A DNA stretch of 64,000 bases. It comes from Homarus americanus (Eukaryota > Arthropoda > Malacostraca > Decapoda > Nephropidae). The DNA lies in NCBI RefSeq assembly GCF_018991925.1, contig NW_024738583.1:33501-97500 (forward strand), in the 5' to 3' direction. The notes beneath the pieces were generated by a model that saw nothing but the letters and a program-made list of their open reading frames with translations, was not told the DNA's origin and searched no databases. Both the position numbers and the translations under genes were made by a program. Positions 1-11,729 of the stretch are shown one piece after another; the stretch's first letter is position 1; each line of letters opens with the position of its first letter.

Positions 1-550
1 CTCCCTCACCACCACCACTACCAGGTCACCCCACCTCCTCCCCACTCACACTCTCCCTCACCCACACTCTCCTCACCACCACCACTACCAGGTCATCCCA
101 CCCTCCCTCACTCACACTCTCCTCACACCACCAGGTCCCACCTCCCTCCCCTCACCACCACCAGGTCACCCCACCTCCTTCCTCCTCACCACCACCCCAC
201 CCTCCTTCCTCCCCACCACCACCACTACAGGTCACCTCACTCCTCCTCACTCACACCTCCTCACCACCACCACCACCACCAGGTCACCCACCTCCTCCCC
301 ACCACACTCCTCACCACCACCACTACAGGTCACCCTGCCTCCCCACCACACCTCGCCCTCACCACCACCAGGTCACCCCACCTCCTTCCTCCCTCACCAC
401 CACCACCACCAGGTCACCCTACCCTCCCTTCCTCCCTCACCACCAGCACCACCAGGTCACCCCTACCCTCCTCCCTCACCTCCTCACCACCACCACCACC
501 AGGTCACTACCTCCTCCCCCTCACCACTCTCACCACCACCACCAGGCCAC
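1..550. repeat. CACCACCACCAGGTCACC minisatellite
   Basis: Degenerate tandem array of about 35-45 bp units mixing CAC triplets, AGGTCACC and CCTCCTCC blocks. The unit length varies through gain and loss of CAC triplets. It runs off the left window edge, so its true length is unknown. No coding frame is plausible. Confidence 0.85.
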
Positions 551-1574
551 ACTACTGCACAAAAGGGCAATATGGTCATGTTAAAAAATTACAACGGACA
601 GGGCCGCTGACTTATCTATTTTTCAGTTGACACGAACCTACGAGACCTTAACCTAACCTAACATAGGGTAGTTATGGTTAGGTTAGGTTAGGTTAGAGTC
701 ATATACTTAAGAAGAAAAATTCTAGCCATCAAGTTCGCGGTATATTCTAACATGAACCAAAACAAAAGACAACCAGCGGAGGTCAACAAACATAATATTT
801 TTCATGAATGCTGATGTAACCAACTGAGGTCATCCAGTGATCCGTAGGTCAGGTCAGGTCAGATCAGATCAGTATATGATGAGCCGAGAGTGACTAATTA
901 AGGAGTTTGTTGAGTTGTTAAGTGAGATAATTTTGAGGTCTTTAGCGCAGTCGTGAATTAAGTGCAGAAATATCTAGAGGTGATCGTGAGGTGTACTCCT
1001 TACCTCCATCACTCTCTCCCTCACCTCCTCCATCACTCTCCAACAGTCGTCAACACACAAGACAGTTTATCACCCTGCACTTCAACTCTCCACAAAGCAG
1101 GTCATGACAAAGCTGGGTCGGTCGCGTGGTTCACCTGACCTCCTGTGACCTACCGTGACCCGACACTCTTCATTAGCCACAAACTCATTTCCTAAGAAGT
1201 TGTTGATGGAATGACAAAGACTTAGCAATCACAACGACTTTAATCACCAAAGGAATCTCCGTCTAACTTAACCTAACCTTACTTAATCTAGCCGTACCTA
1301 ACTTAACCCACCCAGGTAACGTTACGATGTCTTCAGGTGATCAGCTCCGGATATCGTGGGCGAGGGTAGGGTCCAATAACAAGGGAGTACAATACACACT
1401 GCGACACACCCATCGCCTTGACAAATTGACCTCTTCAACACGGGTCAAATACACTTCCGGTGAGCCACGTGACCTGACCTGACCCCCCGAGGAGCTGTGG
1501 AAATTGCTATGTTTCCTGGACTTACAAACAATCACTTGACAACTGGGAATGATGACTGGACAAAGCTGTGTTAG
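551..1574. other. Non-coding spacer
   Basis: Mostly single-copy AT-moderate sequence with short CCTAA/TTAGG stretches (near 648-697 and 1262-1315) and a small AGGTC/AGATC run at 848-872. A 64-codon minus frame at 1341-1535 has no recognisable motif and I do not call it a gene. Confidence 0.6.
648..697. repeat. Inverted CCTAA/TTAGG pair
   Basis: CCTAA pentamers (about 648-664) face TTAGG pentamers (about 676-697) across a spacer of roughly 12 bases. The two arms are complementary over about 14 bases and could form a hairpin of arthropod telomere-type sequence. Confidence 0.75.
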
Positions 1575-1886
1575 AGATAGGGTAGGGTAGGGTAGATGTG
1601 GGTAGGGTAGGGTAGATGTTGGTAGGGCAGGGAAGATGTGGGTAGGGGTAGGGAAGGTAGGGTAGGGTAGATGTGGGTAGGGTAGGGGAGGGGTAGATGG
1701 GGTAGGGTAGGGTAGATGTGGGTGTAGGGGAGGGGTAGATGTGGGTAGGTAGATGTGGGTGAGGGGTAGGGAGGGTAGATGTGGGTAGGGGTAGTGATGT
1801 GGGTAGGGAGGTAGGGTAGGGCAGATGTGTGGGGTTGGAGTAGATGTGGGTAGGGTGGGTTGGGTAGATGTGGGTAGGGTAGGGGA
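1575..1886. repeat. GGGTAGGGTAGATGTGGGTA minisatellite
   Basis: Tandem array of GGGTA pentamers with periodic GATGTG interruptions. The plus strand is G-rich with regular GGG runs. Minus-strand open frames here are proline/tyrosine/threonine-rich translations of the repeat. Confidence 0.9.
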
Positions 1887-2020
1887 AAAACATGGAAGTC
1901 TGCAATAGGCCGGTTGGCCTGTGCATGGCAGCCCTGTCGAGAGTTACTACCACTCTCTATCATCCATGAATCTATCTAGCCTCCTTTAAAATTTTCTAGC
2001 GTTCCAGCACACACAAAGTT
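1887..2020. other. Spacer, possible retroelement tail
   Basis: Non-repetitive 134-bp interval between two GGGTA-type arrays. The stretch reading GGCCGGTTGGCC..GGCAG weakly recalls the 3' tail of the LINE A copies (which carry GGCCTATTGGCCCATACTGG), so it may be a degraded LINE 3' end. That is a guess from short similarity. Confidence 0.3.
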
Positions 2021-3236
2021 GCTAGGGGTAGGGTAGGTTAAGGTAAGGTAGGGGTGGAGTAGGGTAGGGTAGGGGTAAGTAAAAGGTAGGGGTGGGGTGT
2101 GGGGGGGTAGGTTAAGGTAAGGGGGTGGAGTAGGGTAGGGTAGGGTAAAGGGTGTGCAATGGGGTAGGGGTAGGTAGGGGTAGGTTAAGGTAAGGTAGGG
2201 TGGAGTAGGGGTAGGCGGGGTAAGGTAGGGTGAGTAGGGTAGGGTAGGGTAGGTTAAGGTAAGGTAGGGTGGGAGTAGGGTAGGGTAGGGTAGGTTGGTT
2301 GAAGGTAGTGGAGTAGGGTAGGGGTAGGGTAGGTTAAGGTAAGGTAGGGGTGTAGGGTAGGGTGGGGTGGGGTTAAGGGTGGTGGTGGTGAGTGGGTAGG
2401 GGTAGGGGTAGGTTAAGGTAGGGAGTAGGGGTAGGGGTAGGGGTAGGTTAAGGTGTGTAGGTGGGGAGTAGGGTAGGGGTAGGGTGGTACAAGGTAGGGG
2501 TGGGAGTAGGGGTAGGGGTAGGGGTAGGCAAGGGGTGGGGTAGGGGTAGGGGTAGGGGTAGGGGTAGGCTGGGGGAAGGGGGTGGGAGTAGGGTAGGGGT
2601 AAAGGTAAGGTAGTGGAGTAGGTTAGGTAGGGGTAGGTAGGTAAGGTAGTGGGTAGAGTAGGGTAGGGTAGGGGTAGGGAAGGTAAGGTAGGGGTGGAGC
2701 AGGGTAGGGTAGGGTAGGGGTAGGTTAAGGTAGGGTAGGTTGGAGTAGGGGTAGGGGTAGGGTAGGGCAAGTGTGGGGGTAGGGGTGGAGTAGTAGGGTA
2801 GGGTAGGGGTAGGTTAAGGTAAGGTAGGGTGGAGTAGGGTGTAGGAGGGTAGGTTGTAAGGTAGGGTAGGGTAGGTTAAGGTAAGGTAGGTGAGTAGGGG
2901 TAGGGTAGGGGTAGGGTAGGTTAAGGTAAGGTAGGGGTGGAGTAGGGTAGGTAGGCTAAGGTAAGGTAGGGTAGGGTAGGGTAGGGTAGGTCAAGGTGTA
3001 GTGATAGGGTAGGTAGGGTAGGTTACAAAGGTAGGGTGGGAGTAGGGTAGGTAGGTTAAGGTAAGGTAGGGTGGAGTAGGGTAGGTAGTAGGTTAAGGTA
3101 AGGTAGGGTGGAGTAGGGTAGGTTAAGGTAAGGTAGGGTGGAGTAAGGTAGGTGAAGGCAAGGTAGGGTAGGAGGGGTAGGAGGATTGGTTAACGTAGGG
3201 TGGATAGAGTAGAGTAGGTTGGGGTAGGGGTAAGTG
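2021..3236. repeat. GGTAGGTTAAGGTAAGG minisatellite
   Basis: About 1.2 kb of a degenerate unit of roughly 30-40 bp composed of GGGTAGGGTAGG, TTAAGGTAAGG and GTGGAGTAG blocks. It is related in composition to the array at 1575-1886. A 264-codon minus frame (1976-2770) is a Pro/Tyr/Thr repeat translation, not a gene. Confidence 0.9.
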
Positions 3237-3392
3237 AGGTCACGTAATTTCTTGCGCCTACTCTTCAGGTCAGAGGGTGGTTTTGCGCTACAGCTCACAG
3301 GATGAGTAGAGGGTACACAATAACCAGCCGTCTCCACATGATCCAATCTGACTAAATTCTCTGCCACTAAGTCTCTGTCGGTACTACCACTG

Positions 3393-5101
3393 TCACCACC
3401 CACCACCACCACCACACCCCACCACACCACCACCACCCCCACCACCACCCACCACCACCACCACCACCACCACCACCCCACCACCACCACCACCACCACC
3501 ACCCCACCATCACCACCACCACCACCACCACCACTCACCACCACCACCACCACCACCACCACCACCACCACCACTCACCACCTCACCACACCACCACCAC
3601 CCACCACCACCCACCACCCACCACCACCACCACCACCACCACCACCACCACCACCACCACCATCACCACCACCACCACCACCACCACCACCACCACCACT
3701 CACCATCACCACCACCACCACCACCACCACCACCCCACCACCACCACCACCACCACCACCACCACCACCACCCAACCACCACCACCACCACCACCACCAC
3801 CACCACCACCACCACCACCACCACCAACCACCACCACCACCACCACCACCCACCACCACCATCACCACCACCACCACCACCACCACTCACCACCACCACC
3901 ACCACCACCACCACCACACCTCACCACCACCACCACCACCACCACCACCACCACCTCACCACCACCACCACCACCACCACCACCACTCACCACCACCACC
4001 ACCACCACCACCACCACCACCACTCACCACCACCTCCACCACCACCACCACCACCACACTCACCATCACCACCACACTACCCACCACCACCACCACCACA
4101 CCACCACCACCACCAACCACCACCCACCCACCATCACCACCACCGCCACCACCCCACCACCACCACACCACCACCACCACCACCACCACCACCACCACCA
4201 CCACCACCACCACCACCACCACCACCTCACCATCACCACCACCACCACCACCACCATCACCACCACCACCACCCACCACCACCCCACCACTCCCACCACC
4301 ACCACCACCACCACCACCACTCACCATTCACCATCACCACCACCACCACCACTCACCACCACCACCACCACTCACCACTCACCATCACCACCACCACATC
4401 CCACCAACCACCACCACCACTCACCACCACTCACCACCACCACCACCACTCACCATCACCACTCACCACCACCATCACCACCACCACCACCACCACCATC
4501 ACCACCACCACCACCACCACCACCACCACCACCACCACCACCACCACACCACCACCACCACCACACCATCACCACCACCACCACCACTCACCACCACCAC
4601 CACCACCACCACCACCACCACCACCACTCACCACCACCACCACCTCACCACCATCACCACCACCACCTCACCACCACCATCACCACCACCACTCACCACC
4701 TCACCATCACCACCACCACTCACCACTCACCATCACCACCACCACTCACCACTCACCACCACCACCACCACCTCACCACCACCACCACTCACCATCACCA
4801 CCAACACCTCACCACCACCATCACCACCACCACCACCACCACCATCACCACCACCACTCACCACTCACCATCACCACCACCACCACCACCACCATCACCA
4901 CCACCACCACCACCACTCACCACCACCACCACCACACTCACCACCACCACCACCACCACCACCACCACCACTCATCACCACCACCACCACCACCACTATC
5001 ACCACCACCACCACTCACCATCACCACCACCACCACCACCACCACTCACCACCACCACCACCACCACCACCACTCTCACCACCACACCACCACCACCACC
5101 G
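3393..5101. repeat. 1.7-kb CAC/CCA triplet microsatellite
   Basis: Long (CAC)n tract with sparse TCACCAT and ACTCACC interruptions. Interruptions become denser after about 4320, giving local higher-order periodicity such as CACCACTCACCATCACC. Open frames of Val/Gly/Trp on the minus strand are trivial consequences of the triplet. Confidence 0.97.
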
Positions 5102-5209
5102 CTCGTCAGTCACAGGACACCACAGCACATACACCCTCCCATACATGTGTCAATGTCTGAGGAGCTGAGGTAAGATAGAGGAGGCGGTAGAGGGAGGAAT
5201 AAGAGGGAG

Positions 5210-6554
5210 GCCGGAGGGGTGAGGGTCGGGAGGGGTGAGGGTCGGGAGGGGTGAGGGTCGGAGGGGTGAGGGTCGAGGAGGGTCGGGAGGGGGTGAGGTC
5301 GGGAGGGGTGAGGGCCGGGAGTGGTGAGGGCCGGGAGGGGTGAGGGTCAGAGGAGGGTCGGAGGTGAGGGTCGGGAGTGGGTGAGGTCGGGGGGTGAGGG
5401 CAGGAGTGGTGAGGGTCGGGAGGGGTGAGGGTCGGGAGGTGAGGGTCGGGAGGGTGAGGTCGGGAGGAGGAGGTCGGAGGGGTGAGGGTCGGGAGGGGTG
5501 AGGTTCAGGAGTGGTGATTGTCAGAGGTGAAGGTCGGAGGGGGAGGGTCGGGAGTGGTGAGGGTCGGGAGGTGAGGGTCAAGTGGTGAGGTCGGGAGGGG
5601 TGAGGGTCGGGAGGGGTGAGGGTCGGGAGGGGAGGGTCGGGAGTGGAGGGTCGGGAGGGGTGAGGGTCGGGAGGGGTGAGGGTCGGGAGGTGAGGGTCGG
5701 GAGGGGTGAGGGTCGGGAGGGTGAGGGTCGGGGGGTGAGGGTCGGGAGGTGAGGGTCGGGAGGGGTGGGAGGGTCGGGAGGGTGAGGGTCGGGAGTGGTG
5801 AGGGTCGGGAGGGGAGGGTCGGAGGGGTGGTGAGGGTCGGGAGTGGTGGAGGGCCTGGGAGTGGTGGAGGTTCGGGAGGGGTGAGGTCGGGAGGGTGAGG
5901 TCGGAGGGGTGAGGGTCGGGAGGTGAGGGCGAGGAGGGTCGGGGGGTGAGGGCGGAGGGGTGAGGGTCGGGAGGGGTGAGGGCGGGAGGTGAGGGTCGGA
6001 GGGGTGAGGGTCGGGAGGGGTGAGGGCCGGGAGGGGGAGGGTCGGGGGGGGTGAGGGTCGGGAGGGTGAGGGTCGGGAGTGGTGAGGGCGGAGGGGTGAG
6101 GGTCGGGGGTGAGGTCGGGAGTGGTGAGGGTCGGGAGGGGTGAGGTGAGGATTGTCGGGGGGGAGGGGAGTGGGAGGTCGGGGTGGTGAGGGTCGGGAGG
6201 TGATGGTCGGGAGTGTTGAGGGTCGGGAGGGTGAGAGTCGGGAGGGGGAGGGTCGGGAGGGTGAGGGCCGGGAGGTGAGGGTCGGAGGGTGAGGGTCGGG
6301 AGGGTGAGGGTCGGGAGGGTGAGGGTCGGGAGTGGTGAGGGTCGGGAGTGGTGAGGGTCGGAGGGGTGAGGTCGAGGGGTGAGGTCGGGAGGGGTGAGGT
6401 CGGGAGGTGAGGTCAGGGTGGTGAGGGTCGGGAGTGGTGAGGCCGGAGTGGAGGGTCGGGAGGGGTGAGGGTCGGGAGGGGTGAGGGTCGGGAGGGGTGA
6501 GGGTCGGGAGTGGTGAGGGTCGGGAGGGGTGAGGGGGGAAGAAGGGAGGGGTGA
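5210..6554. repeat. GGGAGGGGTGAGGGTC 16-bp minisatellite
   Basis: About 1.34 kb of a 16-bp unit with single-base indels, all G-rich on the plus strand and containing repeated runs of three to four G. The minus-strand 143-codon frame at 5150-5581 is repeat-derived. It lies next to the CAC triplet tract, so strand composition flips sharply near 5102-5210. Confidence 0.95.
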
Positions 6555-6713
6555 ATTACCTAGGTTACAGGGAAGTGGTTGAGGCAGCGCTGGCCTGTAC
6601 CTCTCACGTTACCTAAATCCGGGAAATATTTACTTAACCTCTCAGACATAATCCGTAATCCCCCGCGCGCGTCTGGCTGCCTGTCCAGGGATTAACAATA
6701 CAACCATTTAATA

Positions 6714-6991
6714 TGACCTAAACTGACCTAACCTGACCTGATCTAACCTAACCTAACCTAACCTAACCTAACCCAACCAACCTAACCTGACCTAACCTAA
6801 TCCCAACCTAACCTGACCTAACCTGACCTGACCTAACCTAACCTAACCTAACCCGACCTGACCTAAACTGACCTAAACTGACCTTAACCTGACCTTAACC
6901 TAACCTAACCTAACCTACCTAACCTGACCTGACCTAACCCAACCTAACCTAACCTGACCTGACCTGACCTGATTTAACCCAACCTAACCTA
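6714..6991. repeat. Interstitial CCTAA/CCTGA telomere-type array
   Basis: About 280 bp of pentamers, mainly CCTAA (the arthropod TTAGG telomere unit) intermingled with CCTGA (TCAGG) and some hexamer slips such as CCTAAA. The degeneracy suggests an old interstitial array rather than a chromosome end. Confidence 0.92.
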
Positions 6992-7029
6992 TCAATTAGG
7001 TAAGGAATGCGGTTAGGTTCAGTAATCAG

Positions 7030-7951
7030 GGTATCAGTTGAGGGCAGTAGTTGAGGGTAGTAGTTGAGGGCAGTAGTTGAGGGTAGTAGTTGAGGGCAGT
7101 AGTTGAGGGTAGTGGAAGTTGAGACAGTAGTGAGGAAGTTGAGGGCAGTCGTTGAGGCAGTAGTTGAGGGCAGTTGAGGGGTAGTTGACGGCAGGAAGTT
7201 GAGGGCAGCATTTGAGGGCAGTAGTTGAGGCAGTAGTTGAGGTGCAGTTGAGGGCAGTAGGAGGGCAGGAAGTTGAGGGCAGCTGAGGGCAGTAGTTGAG
7301 GGCAGCAGTTGGGAGGGTGGGGCAGTTGAGGGCAGCAGTTGAGGGCAAAGGAGGCGCAGCTGAGGGCAGTAGTTGAGGGGCAGCAGGAGGCAGCAGAGGT
7401 GCAGAGGCTGAAGGGCAGTTGAGGCAGTTGAGGCAGCGAGGTAGCAGTTGAGGGCAAGGGGCAGCAGTTGAGGCGTAGTAGTTGGGAGGCAAGTGTGCTG
7501 AGGGCAGCAGTTGAGGAAGTGTGATGGCAGGTTGGGGGCAGTAGTTGAGGGCAGAAGTTGAGGGCAGCAGTTGAGGGCAGCAGTTGAGGGCAGTAGTTGA
7601 AGGCAGTAGTTGAGGGCAATGGTTGAGGGGGCAGTTGGGAGGGCAGCTGGAGGGGCAGCAGTTGGAGGGGCAGAAGTTGAGGGCAGTAGTTGAGGCAGAA
7701 GTTGAGGGGCAGTGAAGTGGAGGGCAGTAGTTGAGGCAGTAGTTGAGGCAGTGTTGAGGGGCAGCAGTTGAGGCGAGCAGGTGGAGGTTGAAGGTGTAGT
7801 TGAGGGCAATGGTTGAAGGCAGTAGTTGAGGGCAATGGTTGAGGGAAGTAGTTGAGGGCAGCAGTTGAGGGCAGCAGTTGAGGGCAGTAGTTGAGGGCAG
7901 CAGTTGAGGGCAGTAGTTGAGGGCAGCAGTTGAGGGCAGTAGTTGAGGGCA
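7030..7951. repeat. TTGAGGGCAGTAG 13-bp minisatellite
   Basis: About 920 bp of the 13-bp unit with AGCAG/AGTAG alternation and many one- to three-base indels between 7200 and 7800. The outer parts are most regular. Overlapping minus-strand open frames of up to 421 codons read through this array and the next; they are compositional artefacts. Confidence 0.93.
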
Positions 7952-8082
7952 GGGGCATGACGTCTAGCCTATCAGATTGCAGGATACATGTCAGGTGATC
8001 ACCGGGACCTGTGTAGGGGATTACCTGCTTATTAATATCCAGTGTAGTGATGATACTTCCTACCTGAGGCTCCACCAACCAG

Positions 8083-8342
8083 GCGGAACAGTGGAACGGT
8101 GATCCAGGTGGAACAGTGGAACGGTGATCCAGGTGGAACAGTGGAACGGTGATCCAGGTGGAACAGTGGAACGGTGATCCAGGTAGAACGGTAGGATGGT
8201 AGTACAGGTGGAATAGTGGAACTGTGACCCAAGTGGAAAGGTAGGTTGGTAGGGCAGGTGGAATAGTGGAATGGTGACCCAGGTGGAACATTGGGGTGGT
8301 AGAAAAGAAGGATGGTAGGACAAGTGGAACAGTGGAACGGTG
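8083..8342. repeat. 25-bp GGTGATCCAGGTGGAACAG minisatellite
   Basis: Around ten copies of a 25-bp unit (GGTGATCCAGGTGGAACAG followed by TGGAAC). Copies are nearly identical at 8090-8185 and diverged at 8190-8342, a gradient typical of local array expansion. Confidence 0.93.
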
Positions 8343-8357
8343 GGGAGAGGAGTAATA

Positions 8358-8360
<3 letters not shown>

Positions 8361-8404
<44 letters not shown>
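8361..8404. repeat. (GT)22 microsatellite
   Basis: Uninterrupted TG dinucleotide run. A 63-codon plus frame beginning inside it (8362-8553) is not supported as a gene. Confidence 0.97.
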
Positions 8405-8407
<3 letters not shown>

Positions 8408-8784
8408 ATGGTGGTGTAATGCGTCTAGTGTGGCAGCATTATGTTAGTGTTAAGGTGCAAGCACTGCTTGCTTCCTCTCACTTTCAGCCGCCGCTGCTGG
8501 CTAGCCCTCGTGGCGAACAGGGAAGCAACCTGCATAAGAACATAAGAACATAAGAATGGAGGAAACTGCAGCGGGCCTATTGACCCATACTGGGCAGTCC
8601 CGTTTATACCCAACCCCTATTGCTCATATAAGCATCCAACCTATGTTTGAAGCTATCCAGCGTATTCAAGTTAATGATGATATTTGGTAACTTGTTCCAT
8701 TCATCCACTACTCTGTTTCCAAACCAGTGTTTACCTATTTCACACGAAATCTAAATTTGTCTAATTTAAAACCATTGTTAGGAG

Positions 8785-10650
8785 TTAACTCCTGGTTGGA
8801 TAGTTTGAGTACCCTTTGTTTAACCCTGACTTCCATTTATACACCTCTAACATGTCGCCCCTCACTCTACGTCTCTCGAGGGAGTGCAAATTAAGATGCT
8901 TTAACCTGTCTCTGTATTCAAGGTTCCTAATGCCCGGGATTAGTCTTGTCATTCTCCTCTGGATTCTTTCCAAGGATTCTATATCCATTCTGTAATACGG
9001 TGACCAGAACTGAACTGCGTAATCCAAGTGAGGTCTCACAATTGCTAGATATAATTTTAAGATGACCTCGCTAGTCTTGTAACTAACACTCCTTTGGATG
9101 CACCCAATTACTTTATTAGCCTTGTTATGAGCAAAAACACATTGTTTACTTGGTTTAAGATTCCTACTTATCATTACTCCTAAATCTCTCTCGCAGTCGG
9201 ATTCCACAAGGGCATCGTTGTTCATCTGGTAACTGGTTTCCCTGTTTACATCTCCTATAATGAGTACTTTACATTTGTCCACGTTGAATTTCATCTGCCA
9301 TTTTTCCGACCATTCGAAAATTTTTTTTAGATCTTCCTGTAGCTTTGCTGAGTCCTCGTCAGATTTAATTACACGTCCTATTTTAGTGTCATCAGCAAAT
9401 TTACTTATGTTGCTGTCTATGCCGATATCTATGTCGTTTATGTATATAATACATAATAATGGTCCAAGTACTGAGCCTTGGGGAACACCACTTGTGACGT
9501 TGCTCCAATGGGACTTAGTGCCGTTAATGCTCACTCGCTGTTTCCTGTCCTGTAACCACGCCCTAATCCATTTAAGGATATTACCTTTGATGCCATGCCC
9601 TTCTACCTTTCTAATTAGTCTTTCGTGGGGGACTCTGTCGAAGGCTTTGCTAAAGTCGAGATATACCACATCATAATTGTGCCCCTTGTCCACCGATTCG
9701 AAAACTGATGAAAAGAATGTTAATAGATTAGCTAGACATGAACGCCCACTTGTGAAGCCATGTTGGGAATCATTGATCAACTTGTGCTTCTCCAGGTGGT
9801 TTCGAATAGAGTTTGAAATAATTGATTCTAGTAATTTACCTACTATTGATGTTAGACTGATTGGGCGGTAGTTAGAGGATAGTGATCTATCCCCCTTCTT
9901 GAAAATCGGTATTACATTCGCTATCCTCCAGAATTCTGGTACTACACCTGTTTTTAATGACATGTCAAACAACTTTGCTAAGGGTACACTAAGCTCTTCC
10001 TTACATTCCTTTAATACTCTGGCAAATATCTCATCGGGACTAGGTGACATATTAGGCTTCAGTTTGTCTATTTGCTTATTAACATCGTTACTAGTCACTA
10101 CTATCTCGCTTAATTTGTTTTCTTCACTATCTCTGAATAGAGTCGGTGCCTTGGGTATCATGTTTAAATTTTCGGTGGTGAAAACTATTGAAAAATATTT
10201 GTTCAGATTATTGCTCATTTCTCCGTCGTTATCAGTTAGCTCCCCGGTATCTCAACGTATTGGTCCAATCTTATCTCGTGTTTTAGTTTTATACATTTGG
10301 TCGAATCCTTTGGGGTTTGTTTTCGCCTCCCCTGCTATCTTCAGTTCATAATGCCTCTTCGCTTTTCTTCTCTCGGTCTTAACCCTACCGGCCAATACCT
10401 TATAATACTCCCGGAGGTAAATTTCGCCACGATTTATCCTTCTACCTATAGCCTTCCTTTGGCCAATAATGTTCTTTAAATAATTATTTATCCATTTAGG
10501 GTCATTGTTGTCTGATCTGAGTTTTTTGTATGGTATGTTCTGCCTTTGTGCATTAAGTAACTCATTATTTAAATTGTCGTGGAACTCGGCAATCTCAGAT
10601 CTCGTTATCAGGAGGGTGTCATCTGTCAAGTTCACACCCAATCGTGACAC
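8785..10650 (-). pseudogene. LINE A1 ORF2, reverse transcriptase part
   Basis: Reverse transcriptase that copies the element's RNA at the nicked target. Visible motifs in order are NYRPISLTS, VYLDFSKAFDRVPH (first catalytic Asp), SGVPQGSVLGPL, KFADDTKIGR (catalytic Asp pair) and the thumb region ending LERIQRRMTRLIPG. The frame runs 10650 to 8785 with one in-frame TGA near 10253 (copy A3 has TCA there). The C-terminal 80 or so residues are lost to a 13-bp deletion near 8810 that shifts the frame. Catalytic residues are intact, so decay looks fairly recent. The N-terminal part (10252-10650) is the linker between endonuclease and RT. Confidence 0.88.
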
Positions 10651-10664
10651 CCCCTCACCCAGCT

Positions 10665-11430
10665 GCCTCTTTAAACCATCAAAGTTTGCCCTTCTGAAAT
10701 CTGGGACTTTAATGGAATTCCCTTTACGTCTGACCTGAAAATCTATCTGGAATCTAATTTCTTTGTGATCGCTGTTTGCAAGTTCGTTCCCTACCTCGAC
10801 ATTGCTAATGAGGTTTTCTCTGTTCGACAGAACTAAATCGAGTATATTATTACCCCGGGTGGGTTCGGTTATATGTTGACTTAGGAAACAGTCCTGGATC
10901 GTTTCGAGGAAATCCTCTGATACTGAGTTACCTGTAAGGTCAGTCCAATCTATTTGGCTAAGGTTAAAATCACCTACTATTCAGACTTTGTTGTGTATGG
11001 ATGCCCTGCGCATTTCATCCCAGATAAGTCGCTCATTAACTCTATCAAGATTGGGAGGTCTATCAGCATATACCTAGATCACGCGCACCTGCAGTGATTT
11101 ACTTGCATATTACTCCTATGATTAATTTTTCCTACCGTCGATTAATTCTATCCAAATTGTTTCTGTATTCCGCTCAGTTTTTATTTCCTTATTTATTTCG
11201 CACTTCAGATTATCCCTAACATAGATGGCTACTCCGCCTCCTTTCCTGGTCTGCCTATCGCTATGGAACAATTTAATCCGCAATTTGGTATTCGACCTGT
11301 AACTCACGTGAGTCTAGGTTGATCCATGTTTCAGTGAATGCTATAATATCGATTTTTTCGGTACATACCAAGACCCTAATATCATCCATTTTGTTTCTCA
11401 TACTTCTACTGTTCGCCTATTAGACATTTA
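10665..11430 (-). pseudogene. LINE A1 endonuclease domain relic
   Basis: Apurinic-type endonuclease that nicks target DNA for LINE insertion. On the minus strand I read NSRSMRNKMDDIR (about 11420), AFTETWINLDSREL, GGGVAIYVRDNL, a GDFNLS-like motif and NSDHKEIRFQ (about 10755). Stops and frameshifts break the frame; the longest open piece is 11122-11307. It joins the RT frame downstream as one ancestral ORF2. Confidence 0.75.
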
Positions 11431-11729
11431 AGTTAGTCGTGTTCTGAGTCCTCCCTTTACCGCGTTTAGGTTTAAACGCCCTGTCTAATTTAGTTTTGTC
11501 ATCATTCCTAACACTATTTCCCTGTAATCTTTCACTTTGTTTACCCGCTCCCACTGCATAAGTCTTCCCCTGCCAGTACACAGCCTCCTCACCATCAAGA
11601 CTCCTGCTGTGCCTCCTCGTGGCAACACACGGTAACTGGATGCCTCATGGGCCTAGGCTAGACCAGCAGGGGATCTCGTAGTAGCAGTGGGCCCCAGAGG
11701 GACGGTACATAGGACTACTTGGCCTACTC

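Larger units (their letters stand above)
8536..11560 (-). mobile_element. LINE A1, CR1-like non-LTR retrotransposon
   Basis: Nearly complete ORF2 region on the minus strand: 3' tail at 8536-8560, RT, then endonuclease up to about 11430. The 3' end terminates in tandem TTCTTATG octamers, and short 8-bp tail repeats are a known hallmark of CR1-type LINEs. The same tail occurs in copies at 38721-39902 (+) and 61707-64000 (-), which defines one family. The 5' limit near 11560 is estimated from where coding similarity fades. Family assignment to CR1/Jockey rests on motif style and the tail. Confidence 0.85.

Noticed and set aside
1341..1535. 64-codon frame with a normal-looking amino-acid mix
   Set aside because: Short, no motif, and includes CCTGACCTGACC-type repeat words; no support as a gene.
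3056..4327. Poly-Val, poly-Gly and poly-Trp frames
   Set aside because: Trivial reading of the CAC triplet in three frames.
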